Part shown: piece after piece, positions 7,826 to 16,162 of the stretch | How positions within the stretch are numbered: position 1 is the stretch's first letter | Layout: every line of letters starts with the position of its first letter | Source: Flavobacterium psychrophilum | Lineage (GTDB): Bacteria > Bacteroidota > Bacteroidia > Flavobacteriales > Flavobacteriaceae | DNA length: 33,554 nt | NCBI GenBank assembly: GCA_945874225.1 | Contig: CAMCFT010000032.1 | Coordinates: 1 to 33,554, forward strand | Reading direction: 5' to 3' | Position numbers and translations under genes: made by a program | Notes under the pieces: generated by a model | What the model saw: the letters and a program-made list of their open reading frames with translations, nothing else | Told to the model about the DNA's origin: nothing | The model's database searches: none

Positions 7826-8443
7826 ATGGAATTTTCATCAAAACTTTTAGAAAAAGCAGTCAACGAAATGGCGCAGTTGCCGGGAATCGGAAAGAGAACA
7901 GCACTAAGGCTGGTTTTGCATTTATTGAAGCAGCCCAAAGAGCACACTGGTTTTCTGGCTCAGTCTCTGACAACCATGCGCGAAGAGGTGAAGTTTTGTG
8001 TGAGCTGCCATAACATTTCGGATGTGGAGGTTTGCGAGATTTGTTCGAACAATAAGAGAGACCATCAGATTATTTGCGTGGTCGAAGATATTCGCGATGT
8101 AATGGCTATCGAAAACACTGGGCAATTTAGAGGGATTTATCACGTTTTAGGAGGTAAGATTTCGCCTATAGACGGTGTGGGTCCTAGCCAATTAAATATC
8201 AATTCTCTGGTCGAAAAAGTGAAATCAGGTAATGTCAGCGAGATTATTTTTGCTTTGAGCTCAACGATGGAAGGGGATACCACCAATTTTTATATCTATA
8301 AGCAAATACAGGATTGCGACATCATTACCTCTACCATTGCCCGTGGAATATCTGTTGGAGATGAACTGGAATATGCAGATGAGGTTACATTAGGAAGGAG
8401 TATTCTGCAGCGCGTTCCGTTTGAAAAGTCTTTTAAGGCATAG
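7826..8443 (+). CDS. recR: Recombination mediator RecR
   Basis: This 205-residue housekeeping DNA-repair protein works with RecO (and RecF) to load RecA on single-stranded gaps. It has the helix-hairpin-helix LPGIGKRTA (18-26) and four zinc-binding cysteines (C58, C61, C70, C73). A Toprim domain begins [14 protein letters not shown] (83-96), followed by [16 protein letters not shown] (105-120). Length and N-terminus match known RecR, which supports the start despite the very close promoter. It is unrelated to polysaccharide synthesis and sits between two export operons, isolated by terminators upstream and a minisatellite downstream. Confidence 0.97.
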   Translation: MEFSSKLLEKAVNEMAQLPGIGKRTALRLVLHLLKQPKEHTGFLAQSLTTMREEVKFCVSCHNISDVEVCEICSNNKRDHQIICVVEDIRDVMAIENTGQFRGIYHVLGGKISPIDGVGPSQLNINSLVEKVKSGNVSEIIFALSSTMEGDTTNFYIYKQIQDCDIITSTIARGISVGDELEYADEVTLGRSILQRVPFEKSFKA

Positions 8444-8532
8444 GGTTATCGGTTATTGGTTATCTGTTATTGGTTATCTGTTATTGGTTATCTGTTATTG
8501 GTTGTGGGTTATTGGTTGTGGGTTATTGGTTG
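8444..8532. repeat. Heptad minisatellite after recR (14-bp higher-order unit)
   Basis: It begins directly after the recR stop. The unit GGTTATCTGTTATT and variants repeat 6.4 times without loss of register over 89 bp. Each 14-mer is two 7-mers of the form GTTATYK. Variants are GGTTATCGGTTATT (first) and GGTTGTGGGTTATT (last two), which suggests slippage with partial homogenisation. It is the most regular heptad tract in the window. Confidence 0.92.
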
Positions 8533-8623
8533 TTTTTTCAAAACAGGCATTTGATACAAACAAGCTATTAACAATTAATCCATTTAATGAATGGCGATAT
8601 TTTTAAATTATTAAATGAAAAGC

Positions 8624-8631
8624 TATATTTG
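8624..8631 (+). promoter_or_regulatory. -7 promoter element of the wza2-wzc2 operon
   Basis: TATATTTG matches TAnnTTTG and lies 17 nt before the wza2 start codon, which fits a short leader. No clear -33 element is visible. Confidence 0.55.
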
Positions 8632-8648
8632 TTATCTAAAATATAAAA

Positions 8649-9437
8649 ATGAACAAATCCGTATTCTATATATTGCTGGGAATTAGCCTGTTTTTTACTT
8701 CATGCATTCCTGTCAAAGACCTTGTTTATCTCCAAAATAAAAGTGGAACTCCCGCCGATGTTCCAATTTCGGAGGTGATGTTAAAACCCTACCGACTTCA
8801 GGTGAATGATGTTTTGAGTATCACCATTAAAGCCGATGATCCCAAACTAGTTTCTATTTTTAACCCTACCAACAAGGGTGAAACCGATAATGCAGGTTCT
8901 TCTTTGTATTTTTCTGGTTACACAGTAGACAATCACGGGAATATCCGCATTCCGGTTTTGGGTGAAATCAATGCCATTGGTTTTACGGTCGAAGAATTAA
9001 GGATAAAAATTGAGCAACAACTTCTTGATGAATATTTTAAAAAAGAAGCTAATATTTTTGTCATCGTACGATTGGCTGGATTTAAATACACCATTAATGG
9101 GGAAGTGGGCAGTGTAGGAACCAAGTTTTTATTTCAGGATCACGTCAACATTATGGAAGCCATCGCTAATTCAGGGGACATTACCATTACAGGAGACCGT
9201 AAAGCAGTGACAATTATTCGTCAGTTGCCTTCCGGAACTGAAATGCACGATATTAATCTTACGGATATCAATGTGATGCAGTCTCCCTATTATAATTTGC
9301 AGCCCAACGATTATATTTATGTAAAACCACTCAAACAAAAAACTTGGGGAACCGGTAAAACAGGTATAGAATCTATAGGTACCATCATCACCCTGCTTTC
9401 GTTATTTACGACCACCTTAGTACTATTAAAATTATAA
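8649..9437 (+). CDS. wza: Wza-like outer-membrane polysaccharide export lipoprotein 2
   Basis: This 262-residue Wza-family protein is a divergent paralogue of the one at 4284. It has a lipoprotein signal with the lipobox FTSC at about residues 16-19, then VYLQNKSG, which parallels VYYQNIDG in the first copy. The poly_export part includes LQVNDVLSITIKADDPK and GNIRIPVLGEINAIGFTVEE. A SLBB-like part follows (YTINGEVGSVGTKFLF). It ends with a hydrophobic segment (IGTIITLLSLFTTTLVLL). The next gene is wzc2, 12 bp on. Having a second complete export pair suggests either two polymers or a division of labour. Confidence 0.9.
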   Translation: MNKSVFYILLGISLFFTSCIPVKDLVYLQNKSGTPADVPISEVMLKPYRLQVNDVLSITIKADDPKLVSIFNPTNKGETDNAGSSLYFSGYTVDNHGNIRIPVLGEINAIGFTVEELRIKIEQQLLDEYFKKEANIFVIVRLAGFKYTINGEVGSVGTKFLFQDHVNIMEAIANSGDITITGDRKAVTIIRQLPSGTEMHDINLTDINVMQSPYYNLQPNDYIYVKPLKQKTWGTGKTGIESIGTIITLLSLFTTTLVLLKL

Positions 9438-9449
9438 TAAAAGTCAAAA

Positions 9450-11918
9450 ATGTTAGATATAAAAGATTTTTCTATTTTTGAAGCAGAGACTGGATTTGAT
9501 TTTAAGGGATTCCTAATTAAAATCGGTAGTTACTGGAGATGGTTTTTGCTGAGCTTAGCCATTACATTCACTATAGCTTACCAAGTGAATATACGTAAGG
9601 AAAAGATTTTTGCCATGGAGTCTATGATTTCCGTGAAGGAAGAAAGCAATCCGCTGTTCACTTCTAATACTAGTCTGGTTTTTAATTGGGGAGGCACTTC
9701 TGATCAGGTGCAAACGGTAGCCACCACATTGCAATCCCGCTCTCACAATGAGTTGGTTGTGGATAAACTGCAATATTACATTGGGTATCTGGCACAGGGA
9801 AAATATAATTTGGTAGACGCTTATGGTGCCGTGCCTTTTTATGTCGATATCAACAAATCTAAAGGGCAACTCGCCGGAACCCTCATTGGTGTTAAATTCC
9901 TGAGTGAAAACGAATATCAAATAAGAATTCCTTTTGCAGGTAATTCGGTTTCTATCATTACCTATGCGGATAATTCCTATAGCAGTACAGCTGTGTCCTC
10001 AGGTGATTTTATCAAAAGTTACAAAGTGGGTGCTCCCGTGACATTGCCTTTTTTGAATTGGAAACTCCAGATAAAAGACAATCCTGGTTTTTATAAAGGG
10101 AACGAATATTTTGTCCAATTCAATGATTTTGATGGTACTGTTTCTGGTTACAGAGGAATCAATGTCAAGTCGGATGATAAAGGAGGTTCCATTATTACAC
10201 TTGGAATGCAGGGTACCAATAAAGCCCGAATGGTCGAATATCTGAATTCTACTGTCAAAATGCTCATTAAAAGACAACTAGACAGTAAAAACCAATTTGC
10301 CACTAATACTATCCAATTCATTGACAGCACGCTTGTGGCTATGGAGTCACAACTCAAAGAAACCACTAACGAGTTGAAAACCTTCCGGAAAGATAAAAAC
10401 ATCTATAACATTGAAGGAGATGGATCTAAATTTTCGGATAAAGCATTGGAATACGATGTAAAGAAAGATGAGATTAGCCGAAAAATAGCCTATTATAATT
10501 CCTTAAAATCCTATTTAAAAAGCAGTGACGATTATGGCAAGCTTCCGGCGCCTTCTGTAGCCGGAATTGAAGACCCGAATATTGTTGTGAATGTTTCGAA
10601 ATTAATTTCGCTTTCTACCCAAAGATCAGAGATGGCTTATGCCGTAAAAAGCGAGAAGATATTCAGGGATTTTGACAATCAGATGGAAGCCGTGAAAAAA
10701 GTATTACTCGAAAATATTGCTACAGCCAAATCTTCCCTGCAGTTTGATCTGGCAATGGTCACCAGTAAAATAAATGAAACCGAAAGTACCATCAAGCAAC
10801 TTCCGGAAGACCAGCAAGAGTTGATTAAAATCAAACGGAAATACGATTTAAGCGACAATATCTACAGCACTTTTCTTCAAAAACGAAGCGAAGCTGATAT
10901 TGTAAAAGCGGCATCACTGTCAGACATTCACTTTATAGATCCTGCAAAAGACATCGGCGGCGGCCTTATTGGACCGAAAACATCAGTAAACTATGTACTG
11001 GCCTTATTCTTGGGATTATTGTTTCCCCTCCTTTTTGTTTTTGCCATTTTCTTCATCAACAATTCTATTCAAAACACAGAGGACATCAATAAACTGACCA
11101 AGATTCCGTTGATTGGAGTCATTGGTCTGAGTAAGGATAATAGTAATTTAGCGGTTTTTGAAAAACCAAAATCAGCTTTGTCAGAGTCTTTTCGAGCCAT
11201 CCGATCTTCGCTCCAGTTTCTGTACAAACAGCAAAAAGCGGATGGAGCCAAAACGCTGATGATTACTTCCTCGGTCAGCGGGGAAGGTAAAACATTCTGT
11301 TCGCTGAACATTGCCACGGTATTTGCCTTAAGCGAAAAAAAGACTGTAATTATCGGCTTGGATTTACGAAAACCCAAAATGTTTGAAGAATTTAATATTT
11401 CGAATGAAATCGGTGTGGTGAATTATCTCATTAAACAAAAAACACTGGACGAAATTATAATTCCTACTCACATTCCTTTTCTGGATGTTATTGTTTCCGG
11501 ACCCATCCCGCCAAATCCCGCCGAGATGATTATGAGCGACGCGATGAAGGAGATGATTGAAGAGTTAAAGAAAAAATACGATTATATCATTTTGGATACA
11601 CCACCCGTTGGTTTAGTTTCGGATGCCTTGGAACTAGCTCAATATTGTGATGTTACCTTATACATCGTAAGACAGAATTTCACTAAGAAAGACATGATAA
11701 CCTTATTAAATAATAGGGTAAAACGTGGTGAGCTCAACAATACCAGTATTATTTTGAACGGATTCCAAAACAAAGCCAAGTACGGAGCTGGTTATGGGTA
11801 TGGATATGGGTATGGATATGGAAGTACAACCTACTCGAACGGATACAATGATGATGATAAACCAAAAAGTATTTTAGAAAAGATTTTAGGCCAATTTAAA
11901 AAAAAACAAACTCGATAA
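9450..11918 (+). CDS. wzc: Wzc-type polysaccharide co-polymerase with BY-kinase domain 2
   Basis: This 822-residue protein has membrane segments at about 31-45 and 514-536 flanking a periplasmic region with a helical part (about 290-500). The cytoplasmic tyrosine kinase has Walker A SGEGKT (GEGKT 611-615), Walker A' GLDLRKPK (D638) and Walker B YIILDTPPVG (D716). The tail carries five Gly-Tyr pairs (781-790), then further tyrosines in TTYSNGY and an acidic DDD. It is a paralogue of the kinase at 5087 but clearly diverged in the periplasmic part, which may recognise a different partner. It is co-transcribed with wza2 and probably with the 4-epimerase 13 bp downstream. Confidence 0.93.
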   Translation: MLDIKDFSIFEAETGFDFKGFLIKIGSYWRWFLLSLAITFTIAYQVNIRKEKIFAMESMISVKEESNPLFTSNTSLVFNWGGTSDQVQTVATTLQSRSHNELVVDKLQYYIGYLAQGKYNLVDAYGAVPFYVDINKSKGQLAGTLIGVKFLSENEYQIRIPFAGNSVSIITYADNSYSSTAVSSGDFIKSYKVGAPVTLPFLNWKLQIKDNPGFYKGNEYFVQFNDFDGTVSGYRGINVKSDDKGGSIITLGMQGTNKARMVEYLNSTVKMLIKRQLDSKNQFATNTIQFIDSTLVAMESQLKETTNELKTFRKDKNIYNIEGDGSKFSDKALEYDVKKDEISRKIAYYNSLKSYLKSSDDYGKLPAPSVAGIEDPNIVVNVSKLISLSTQRSEMAYAVKSEKIFRDFDNQMEAVKKVLLENIATAKSSLQFDLAMVTSKINETESTIKQLPEDQQELIKIKRKYDLSDNIYSTFLQKRSEADIVKAASLSDIHFIDPAKDIGGGLIGPKTSVNYVLALFLGLLFPLLFVFAIFFINNSIQNTEDINKLTKIPLIGVIGLSKDNSNLAVFEKPKSALSESFRAIRSSLQFLYKQQKADGAKTLMITSSVSGEGKTFCSLNIATVFALSEKKTVIIGLDLRKPKMFEEFNISNEIGVVNYLIKQKTLDEIIIPTHIPFLDVIVSGPIPPNPAEMIMSDAMKEMIEELKKKYDYIILDTPPVGLVSDALELAQYCDVTLYIVRQNFTKKDMITLLNNRVKRGELNNTSIILNGFQNKAKYGAGYGYGYGYGYGSTTYSNGYNDDDKPKSILEKILGQFKKKQTR
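11790..11819 (+). repeat. Hexanucleotide repeat encoding the Gly-Tyr tail of wzc2
   Basis: Five GGNTAT units in frame (GGTTAT, GGGTAT, GGATAT, GGGTAT, GGATAT). It is shorter than the eight-unit tract in wzc1. Confidence 0.8.
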
Positions 11919-11931
11919 GAGGTTTGTTTAA

Positions 11932-12924
11932 ATGAAAAGAATGAAAGAAAGTACAAAAAGCACGATATTAATTACAGGTGGAGCAGGTTTTATAGGTTCC
12001 AATCTATGTGACTATTTTTTATCAAAAGGACATCAGGTAGTTTGTCTGGATAATTTTGCCACAGGACACAGGCATAATCTAAAGGATTTCATCACGAACG
12101 AAAACTTCCGTTTGATAGAAGGTGATATTCGGAATTTGCTAGATTGCCAGAATGCCGTGCAAGGTGTGGATTATGTTTTGCATCAGGCAGCTTTGGGTTC
12201 TGTTCCAAGATCAATTAATGATCCCATTACCACTAACGATGTGAATGTCTCCGGGTTTTTAAATATGCTCGTGGCTTCTCGCGATGCTAAGGTGAAACGA
12301 TTTATGTATGCCGCCAGCTCTTCGACTTATGGAGATTCAGAGGGATTACCCAAAGTGGAGGAAGTGATCGGGAAACCGCTTTCGCCTTATGCGATTACCA
12401 AATACGTCAACGAACTCTATGCTGAAATATTCAGTCGGACTTATGGATTGGAAACCATAGGGTTGCGCTATTTTAATGTTTTTGGAAGAAAGCAAGATCC
12501 CAAAGGAGCTTATGCCGCCGTTATTCCAAAATTTGTGATGCAGCTGATGCAGCTCGAAAGCCCAAAAATAAACGGTGATGGGAATTATTCGCGTGATTTC
12601 ACGTATATCGATAATGTGATACAAATGAATGAACTGGCGATGACTACCCAAAATCCGGCAGCCGTCAATACGGTTTATAATACGGCTTACGGCGACCGAA
12701 ACACCCTTAATAATTTGGTAGAATATTTAAAAGAATATTTGGCGGAATACGATCCGCGAATAGCTGATGTTGCTATAGAATATGGTCCTAACCGAGCAGG
12801 CGATATTCCCCATTCTCTGGCCAGTATTGAAAAAGCAAAAACTCTGTTGGGGTATGACCCACAATTTTCGTTGCAGCAAGGGTTGAAAGAAGCGGTGAGT
12901 TGGTATTGGGAGAATTTGAAGTAG
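11932..12924 (+). CDS. wbpP: WbpP/TviC-type UDP-N-acetylhexosamine 4-epimerase
   Basis: This 330-residue short-chain dehydrogenase/reductase interconverts UDP-GlcNAc and UDP-GalNAc, and in this subfamily also the uronic acids. It has the NAD-binding GxxGxxG (G16, G19, G22), then DNFATGH and DIRNL. HQAALGSVPRSINDPIT closely matches what I recall of Pseudomonas WbpP. AASSSTYGDS and the catalytic Tyr-x3-Lys (Y153, K157; YAITKYVNELYAEIFSR) follow. It starts 13 bp after wzc2, so it belongs to that operon. An in-frame Met at residue 4 is an alternative start. With the TviB/WbpO-type dehydrogenase at 14764 it would supply UDP-GalNAc and UDP-GalNAcA. Confidence in the subfamily is high; the direction in the cell is inferred. 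Confidence 0.93.
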   Translation: MKRMKESTKSTILITGGAGFIGSNLCDYFLSKGHQVVCLDNFATGHRHNLKDFITNENFRLIEGDIRNLLDCQNAVQGVDYVLHQAALGSVPRSINDPITTNDVNVSGFLNMLVASRDAKVKRFMYAASSSTYGDSEGLPKVEEVIGKPLSPYAITKYVNELYAEIFSRTYGLETIGLRYFNVFGRKQDPKGAYAAVIPKFVMQLMQLESPKINGDGNYSRDFTYIDNVIQMNELAMTTQNPAAVNTVYNTAYGDRNTLNNLVEYLKEYLAEYDPRIADVAIEYGPNRAGDIPHSLASIEKAKTLLGYDPQFSLQQGLKEAVSWYWENLK

Positions 12925-12951
12925 TTGTTGGTTGTTGGTTGTCTGTTGTTA
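12924..12951. repeat. Heptad tract after wbpP
   Basis: Four 7-mers in register, GTTGTTG, GTTGTTG, GTTGTCT, GTTGTTA. They start at the last base of the epimerase stop codon. Confidence 0.8.
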
Positions 12952-13042
12952 GGGGCTTATGATAAAAAATCGACTATTAATAAAAAAATAAAGTTATAAA
13001 GTTAAATATATAAATGATTTATGGGTTATCGTTAATCAGTGC

Positions 13043-13070
13043 AAAACTGAAAACTGAAAACTGAAAACAG
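13043..13070. repeat. Heptad tract AAAACTG before ugd
   Basis: AAAACTG three times followed by AAAACAG, ending 11 nt before the ugd start codon, so it would form the ribosome-binding leader of that gene. Confidence 0.8.
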
Positions 13071-13081
13071 AAATACAGAAA

Positions 13082-14473
13082 ATGAAAATTACAAAAATTT
13101 GTTGCATTGGAGCAGGATACGTTGGAGGACCGACGATGGCAATTATTGCGCAAAAATGTCCTCACATTCAGGTTACCGTTGTAGATTTGAATGCGGAACG
13201 CATTGCAGCTTGGAACGATGAAGACCAAAATAACATTCCCATATACGAACCAGGATTAAGCGATATTGTTGCCGAAGCCAGAGGCCGAAACCTGTTTTTT
13301 TCGACTAATGTGGATCAGGCGATTGATGAAGCCCAAATCATTTTCATATCAGTAAACACTCCAACAAAAACATACGGTAAAGGCAAAGGAATGGCGGCCG
13401 ATTTGAAATACATCGAATTGTGCGCCAGACAAATTGCTAAAATTGCCAAAGACGATAAAATTGTGGTCGAGAAATCGACCTTGCCCGTACGTACTGCCGA
13501 AGCTATCAAGAGCATTTTGGACAATACTGGGAATCACGTAAAGTTTCAGATTCTTTCCAATCCGGAGTTTCTTGCCGAGGGAACAGCTGTTCAGGATTTA
13601 TTGAATCCCGACCGCATACTGATTGGCGGAGATCCGTCGGCTGAAGGTCAGGAAGCGATACAAGCCCTTGTGGATGTTTATTCCAACTGGGTGGCTCCTG
13701 AAAAAATACTGACTACCAATGTGTGGTCATCTGAATTATCGAAACTGACTGCCAATGCTTTTTTAGCACAAAGAATATCATCTATCAATTCCTTGTCAGA
13801 ACTTTGTGAAAAAACGGGTGCCGACATCAATGAAGTGGCCAAGGCTATAGGAACGGACAGCAGAATAGGACCCAAGTTCCTCAAAGCTTCTGTTGGTTTT
13901 GGAGGTTCTTGTTTTCAGAAAGACATTCTGAATTTGGTTTATATCGCCAAATCCTATGGGCTAAACGAGGTAGCCGATTATTGGGAACAGGTGATTATAA
14001 TGAACGACCATCAGAAAAAGCGGTTTGCCAATAAAATTGTACAGACACTTTACAATACCGTTTCCGATAAGAAAATTTCATTTTTAGGATGGGCTTTCAA
14101 GAAAGATACTAATGACACTAGAGAATCAGCGGCGATTTATGTAGCCAATGATTTAATTAACGAACACGCACAAATAGCGGTTTATGACCCCAAAGTCTCC
14201 CGTAAAAAAGTGCTGAATGATTTGGATTATTTAGAAAGCAGAACTTCTGAGAAAAATGCCAATGCCATCAGTTCCTTTGACAGTCCTTATGAAGCTTGCA
14301 AGGGGGCACACGCAATTGCCGTACTGACGGAATGGGATGAATTTGTTTACTATGACTGGCAAAAAATATATGACGGTATGCAAAAACCAGCCTTTGTCTT
14401 TGATGGAAGAAATATTCTGGACAAGAAAGCATTGGAGGCTATTGGATTTGAATTTCATGGGATAGGGTCGTGA
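13082..14473 (+). CDS. ugd: UDP-glucose 6-dehydrogenase, animal-like subfamily
   Basis: This 463-residue NAD-dependent enzyme oxidises UDP-glucose to UDP-glucuronic acid. It has the Rossmann motif [13 protein letters not shown] (G10, G12, G15), [39 protein letters not shown] and [20 protein letters not shown]. The catalytic cysteine is C277 in [12 protein letters not shown]. The C-terminal domain contains [14 protein letters not shown] and IAVYDPKV. These motifs and the ~460-residue length resemble animal UGDH (catalytic Cys276 in human) much more than the shorter Ugd of Gram-negative models, as far as I recall the sequences. It opens the nucleotide-sugar block. No TAnnTTTG is visible in the 157-bp gap before it. 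Confidence 0.96.
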   Translation: MKITKICCIGAGYVGGPTMAIIAQKCPHIQVTVVDLNAERIAAWNDEDQNNIPIYEPGLSDIVAEARGRNLFFSTNVDQAIDEAQIIFISVNTPTKTYGKGKGMAADLKYIELCARQIAKIAKDDKIVVEKSTLPVRTAEAIKSILDNTGNHVKFQILSNPEFLAEGTAVQDLLNPDRILIGGDPSAEGQEAIQALVDVYSNWVAPEKILTTNVWSSELSKLTANAFLAQRISSINSLSELCEKTGADINEVAKAIGTDSRIGPKFLKASVGFGGSCFQKDILNLVYIAKSYGLNEVADYWEQVIIMNDHQKKRFANKIVQTLYNTVSDKKISFLGWAFKKDTNDTRESAAIYVANDLINEHAQIAVYDPKVSRKKVLNDLDYLESRTSEKNANAISSFDSPYEACKGAHAIAVLTEWDEFVYYDWQKIYDGMQKPAFVFDGRNILDKKALEAIGFEFHGIGS

Positions 14474-14477
14474 AGGA

Positions 14478-14519
14478 GTTGTCGGTTGTAAGTTATGGGT
14501 TGTCGGTTTTGGGTTATGT
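14478..14519. repeat. Heptad tract after ugd
   Basis: Six 7-mers in register, GTTGTCG, GTTGTAA, GTTATGG, GTTGTCG, GTTTTGG, GTTATGT. GTT opens every unit while the last four bases vary. Confidence 0.85.
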
Positions 14520-14560
14520 GTCTTAGCCGCAATATCATTTAGTTAAGAATAAATATACAA

Positions 14561-14670
14561 TAACTTTGTCATTTCGACTTAGGAGAAATCACATTAGTTG
14601 CTCTCGTTATTTGGTTTACTTCGTCCGTTCGCTTTGCTCGGGTCTCCCGTTGGTCGAAACGACAAAGTAA
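14561..14670. repeat. Inverted repeat, MITE-like
   Basis: ACTTTGTCATTTCGAC (from 14563) pairs with GTCGAAACGACAAAGT (ending near 14668), with one mismatch. The 70-80 bp between the arms has no gene. The design, with GTC-ending arms and an unrelated middle, is like the element at 87-212 but the sequence differs. The left edge contains TAACTTTG (14561-14568), a chance or real match to the -7 consensus. Confidence 0.7.
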
Positions 14671-14763
14671 CTCTTTACTTAATATCGTAGAAATTGAACT
14701 GATGCGGTTCTGAATTAAAAAGAATAAAACAATGGTTTTCTCATTGGAAACAAAAAATAAAAA

Positions 14764-16047
14764 ATGAAAACAGATATAAAAATAGCTATTATTGGTTTAG
14801 GTTACGTAGGCTTGCCCTTGGCGCGATTGTTTGCAACAAAATATTCAGTGGTAGGATTTGACATCAATCAGTCCAGAATCGATGCACTTAAACAAGGAAA
14901 CGACAGTACTCTCGAGATCGATTCTGTCAGCTTGCAGCAGGTATTAGTTGAAACTTCGACTAATGGCATTGGTTTGTATTGTACTTCAACACTTTCTGAT
15001 ATAGCGGATTGTAATTATTTTATTGTTACCGTTCCCACGCCAGTGGACAAAAATAATCGCCCTGATTTAACGCCTTTGTACAAGTCCAGCGAGACAGTGG
15101 GCAAAGTATTGAAAAAAGGAGACATTGTCATTTATGAATCTACCGTTTATCCAGGAGTTACTGAGGAGGAATGTGTGCCAGTTCTGGAAAGAATTTCAGG
15201 TTTGCAATTCAATGTTGATTTTTTTGCGGGGTATTCACCTGAAAGAATCAATCCTGGCGACAAAGAGCATACTGTGGATAAAATTCTGAAAGTCACTTCG
15301 GGTTCCACTCCTGAAATCGGACAGAAAGTCAATCAATTGTACCAATCGGTGATTACGGCAGGAACACATCTGGCTCCTTCGATAAAAGTGGCGGAAGCTG
15401 CTAAGGTAATTGAAAATTCACAGCGCGATATCAACATTGCTTTTGTTAATGAATTGGCTAAAATATTCAATATTTTAGAAATCAATACGCATGCCGTGCT
15501 TGAAGCAGCGGGAACCAAATGGAATTTCCTGCCTTTCAAACCGGGTTTGGTTGGTGGTCACTGCATTGGCGTTGATCCCTATTATTTGGCTCAAAAAGCT
15601 CAGGAAATGGGATATCATCCCGAAATTATTCTGGCAGGACGCCGTTTGAATGACAGCATGGGTGAGTATGTGGCTTCGCAGGTGGTCAAACTCATGATTA
15701 AAAAAGGAGTCACAATAAACGGAGCAAGTCTTTTGATGTTAGGCATTACTTTTAAGGAAAACTGCCCCGATGTTCGCAATACTAAAATTGTTGACGTTAT
15801 CAAAGCATTGGAAGATTATGGGATTAAAGTGAGTATTTTTGATCCTTGGGCCAATCCAGTTGAGGTCTTGCACGAATATGGATTGAATACCAGCAATCAA
15901 CCACCAACAGTCACTTTTGACGCTGTGGTTTTAGGTGTGGCACATCATGAATTTTTAACATTGGACATTGATGCCCTCAGAAATCAGAACAGTGTTCTTT
16001 ATGACGTAAAAGGAGTTTTAGGCGATGGTGTTGACGGGAGGCTTTAA
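14764..16047 (+). CDS. tviB: UDP-N-acetylhexosamine 6-dehydrogenase (TviB/WbpO type)
   Basis: This 427-residue NAD-dependent nucleotide-sugar dehydrogenase makes a UDP-N-acetylhexosaminuronic acid. It has the Rossmann motif IIGLGYVGLPLA (G11, G13, G16), TVPTPVD, YESTVYPGVTEEE, YSPERINPGD and ENSQRDINIAFVNELA. The catalytic cysteine is C267 in VGGHCIGVDPYY. The C-terminal domain has LGITFKENCPDVRNTK. I place it in the TviB/WbpO subfamily on YSPERINPGD, AGTKWNFLPFKPGLVGGHC and the pairing with a WbpP-type epimerase, which is the arrangement in Vi antigen and Pseudomonas O6 loci. The product would be UDP-GlcNAcA or UDP-GalNAcA. Confidence 0.92.
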   Translation: MKTDIKIAIIGLGYVGLPLARLFATKYSVVGFDINQSRIDALKQGNDSTLEIDSVSLQQVLVETSTNGIGLYCTSTLSDIADCNYFIVTVPTPVDKNNRPDLTPLYKSSETVGKVLKKGDIVIYESTVYPGVTEEECVPVLERISGLQFNVDFFAGYSPERINPGDKEHTVDKILKVTSGSTPEIGQKVNQLYQSVITAGTHLAPSIKVAEAAKVIENSQRDINIAFVNELAKIFNILEINTHAVLEAAGTKWNFLPFKPGLVGGHCIGVDPYYLAQKAQEMGYHPEIILAGRRLNDSMGEYVASQVVKLMIKKGVTINGASLLMLGITFKENCPDVRNTKIVDVIKALEDYGIKVSIFDPWANPVEVLHEYGLNTSNQPPTVTFDAVVLGVAHHEFLTLDIDALRNQNSVLYDVKGVLGDGVDGRL

Positions 16048-16055
16048 GATTTGTA

Positions 16056-16083
16056 GTTATCAGTTATCGGTTGACGGTTTGAG
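16056..16083. repeat. Heptad tract after tviB
   Basis: Four 7-mers in register, GTTATCA, GTTATCG, GTTGACG, GTTTGAG, nine bases after the stop codon. Confidence 0.75.
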
Positions 16084-16086
16084 GTA

Positions 16087-16159
16087 GCAGAAGGCAGAAG
16101 GCAAATTTCAGAGAAAAGAGAAAAGAGAAAAGAGAAAAGAAGAAAGAGAAAAGATAAAT
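16087..16159. repeat. Purine-rich heptad tracts up to the rmlB start
   Basis: GCAGAAG twice plus GCAAATT (16087-16107), then from 16111 GAGAAAA four times, GAAGAAA, GAGAAAA and GATAAAT without loss of the 7-bp register (16111-16159). It ends three bases before the rmlB ATG and provides its purine-rich leader. Confidence 0.85.
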
Positions 16160-16162
16160 AAA

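Larger units (their letters stand above)
14474..14763. other. Gap between ugd and the UDP-HexNAc dehydrogenase
   Basis: No gene is visible. It contains a heptad tract (14478-14519) and a ~110-bp inverted repeat (14561-14670). After these comes an A-rich leader. Confidence 0.7.

Noticed and set aside
7388..7947. Minus-strand open frames with repeated [15 protein letters not shown]
   Set aside because: They are translations of the three hairpin repeats and of antisense kinase and recR sequence. They have no start signals or homology that I recognise.
8421..8606. Open frame rich in Val-Ile-Gly-Tyr-Trp across the minisatellite
   Set aside because: The translation only reflects the 14-bp repeat. 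The start lies inside recR and there is no protein-like composition.
14561..14568. TAACTTTG as promoter of the UDP-HexNAc dehydrogenase
   Set aside because: It matches TAnnTTTG but is part of the inverted repeat and about 200 bp from the gene. I could not support it as a real promoter.
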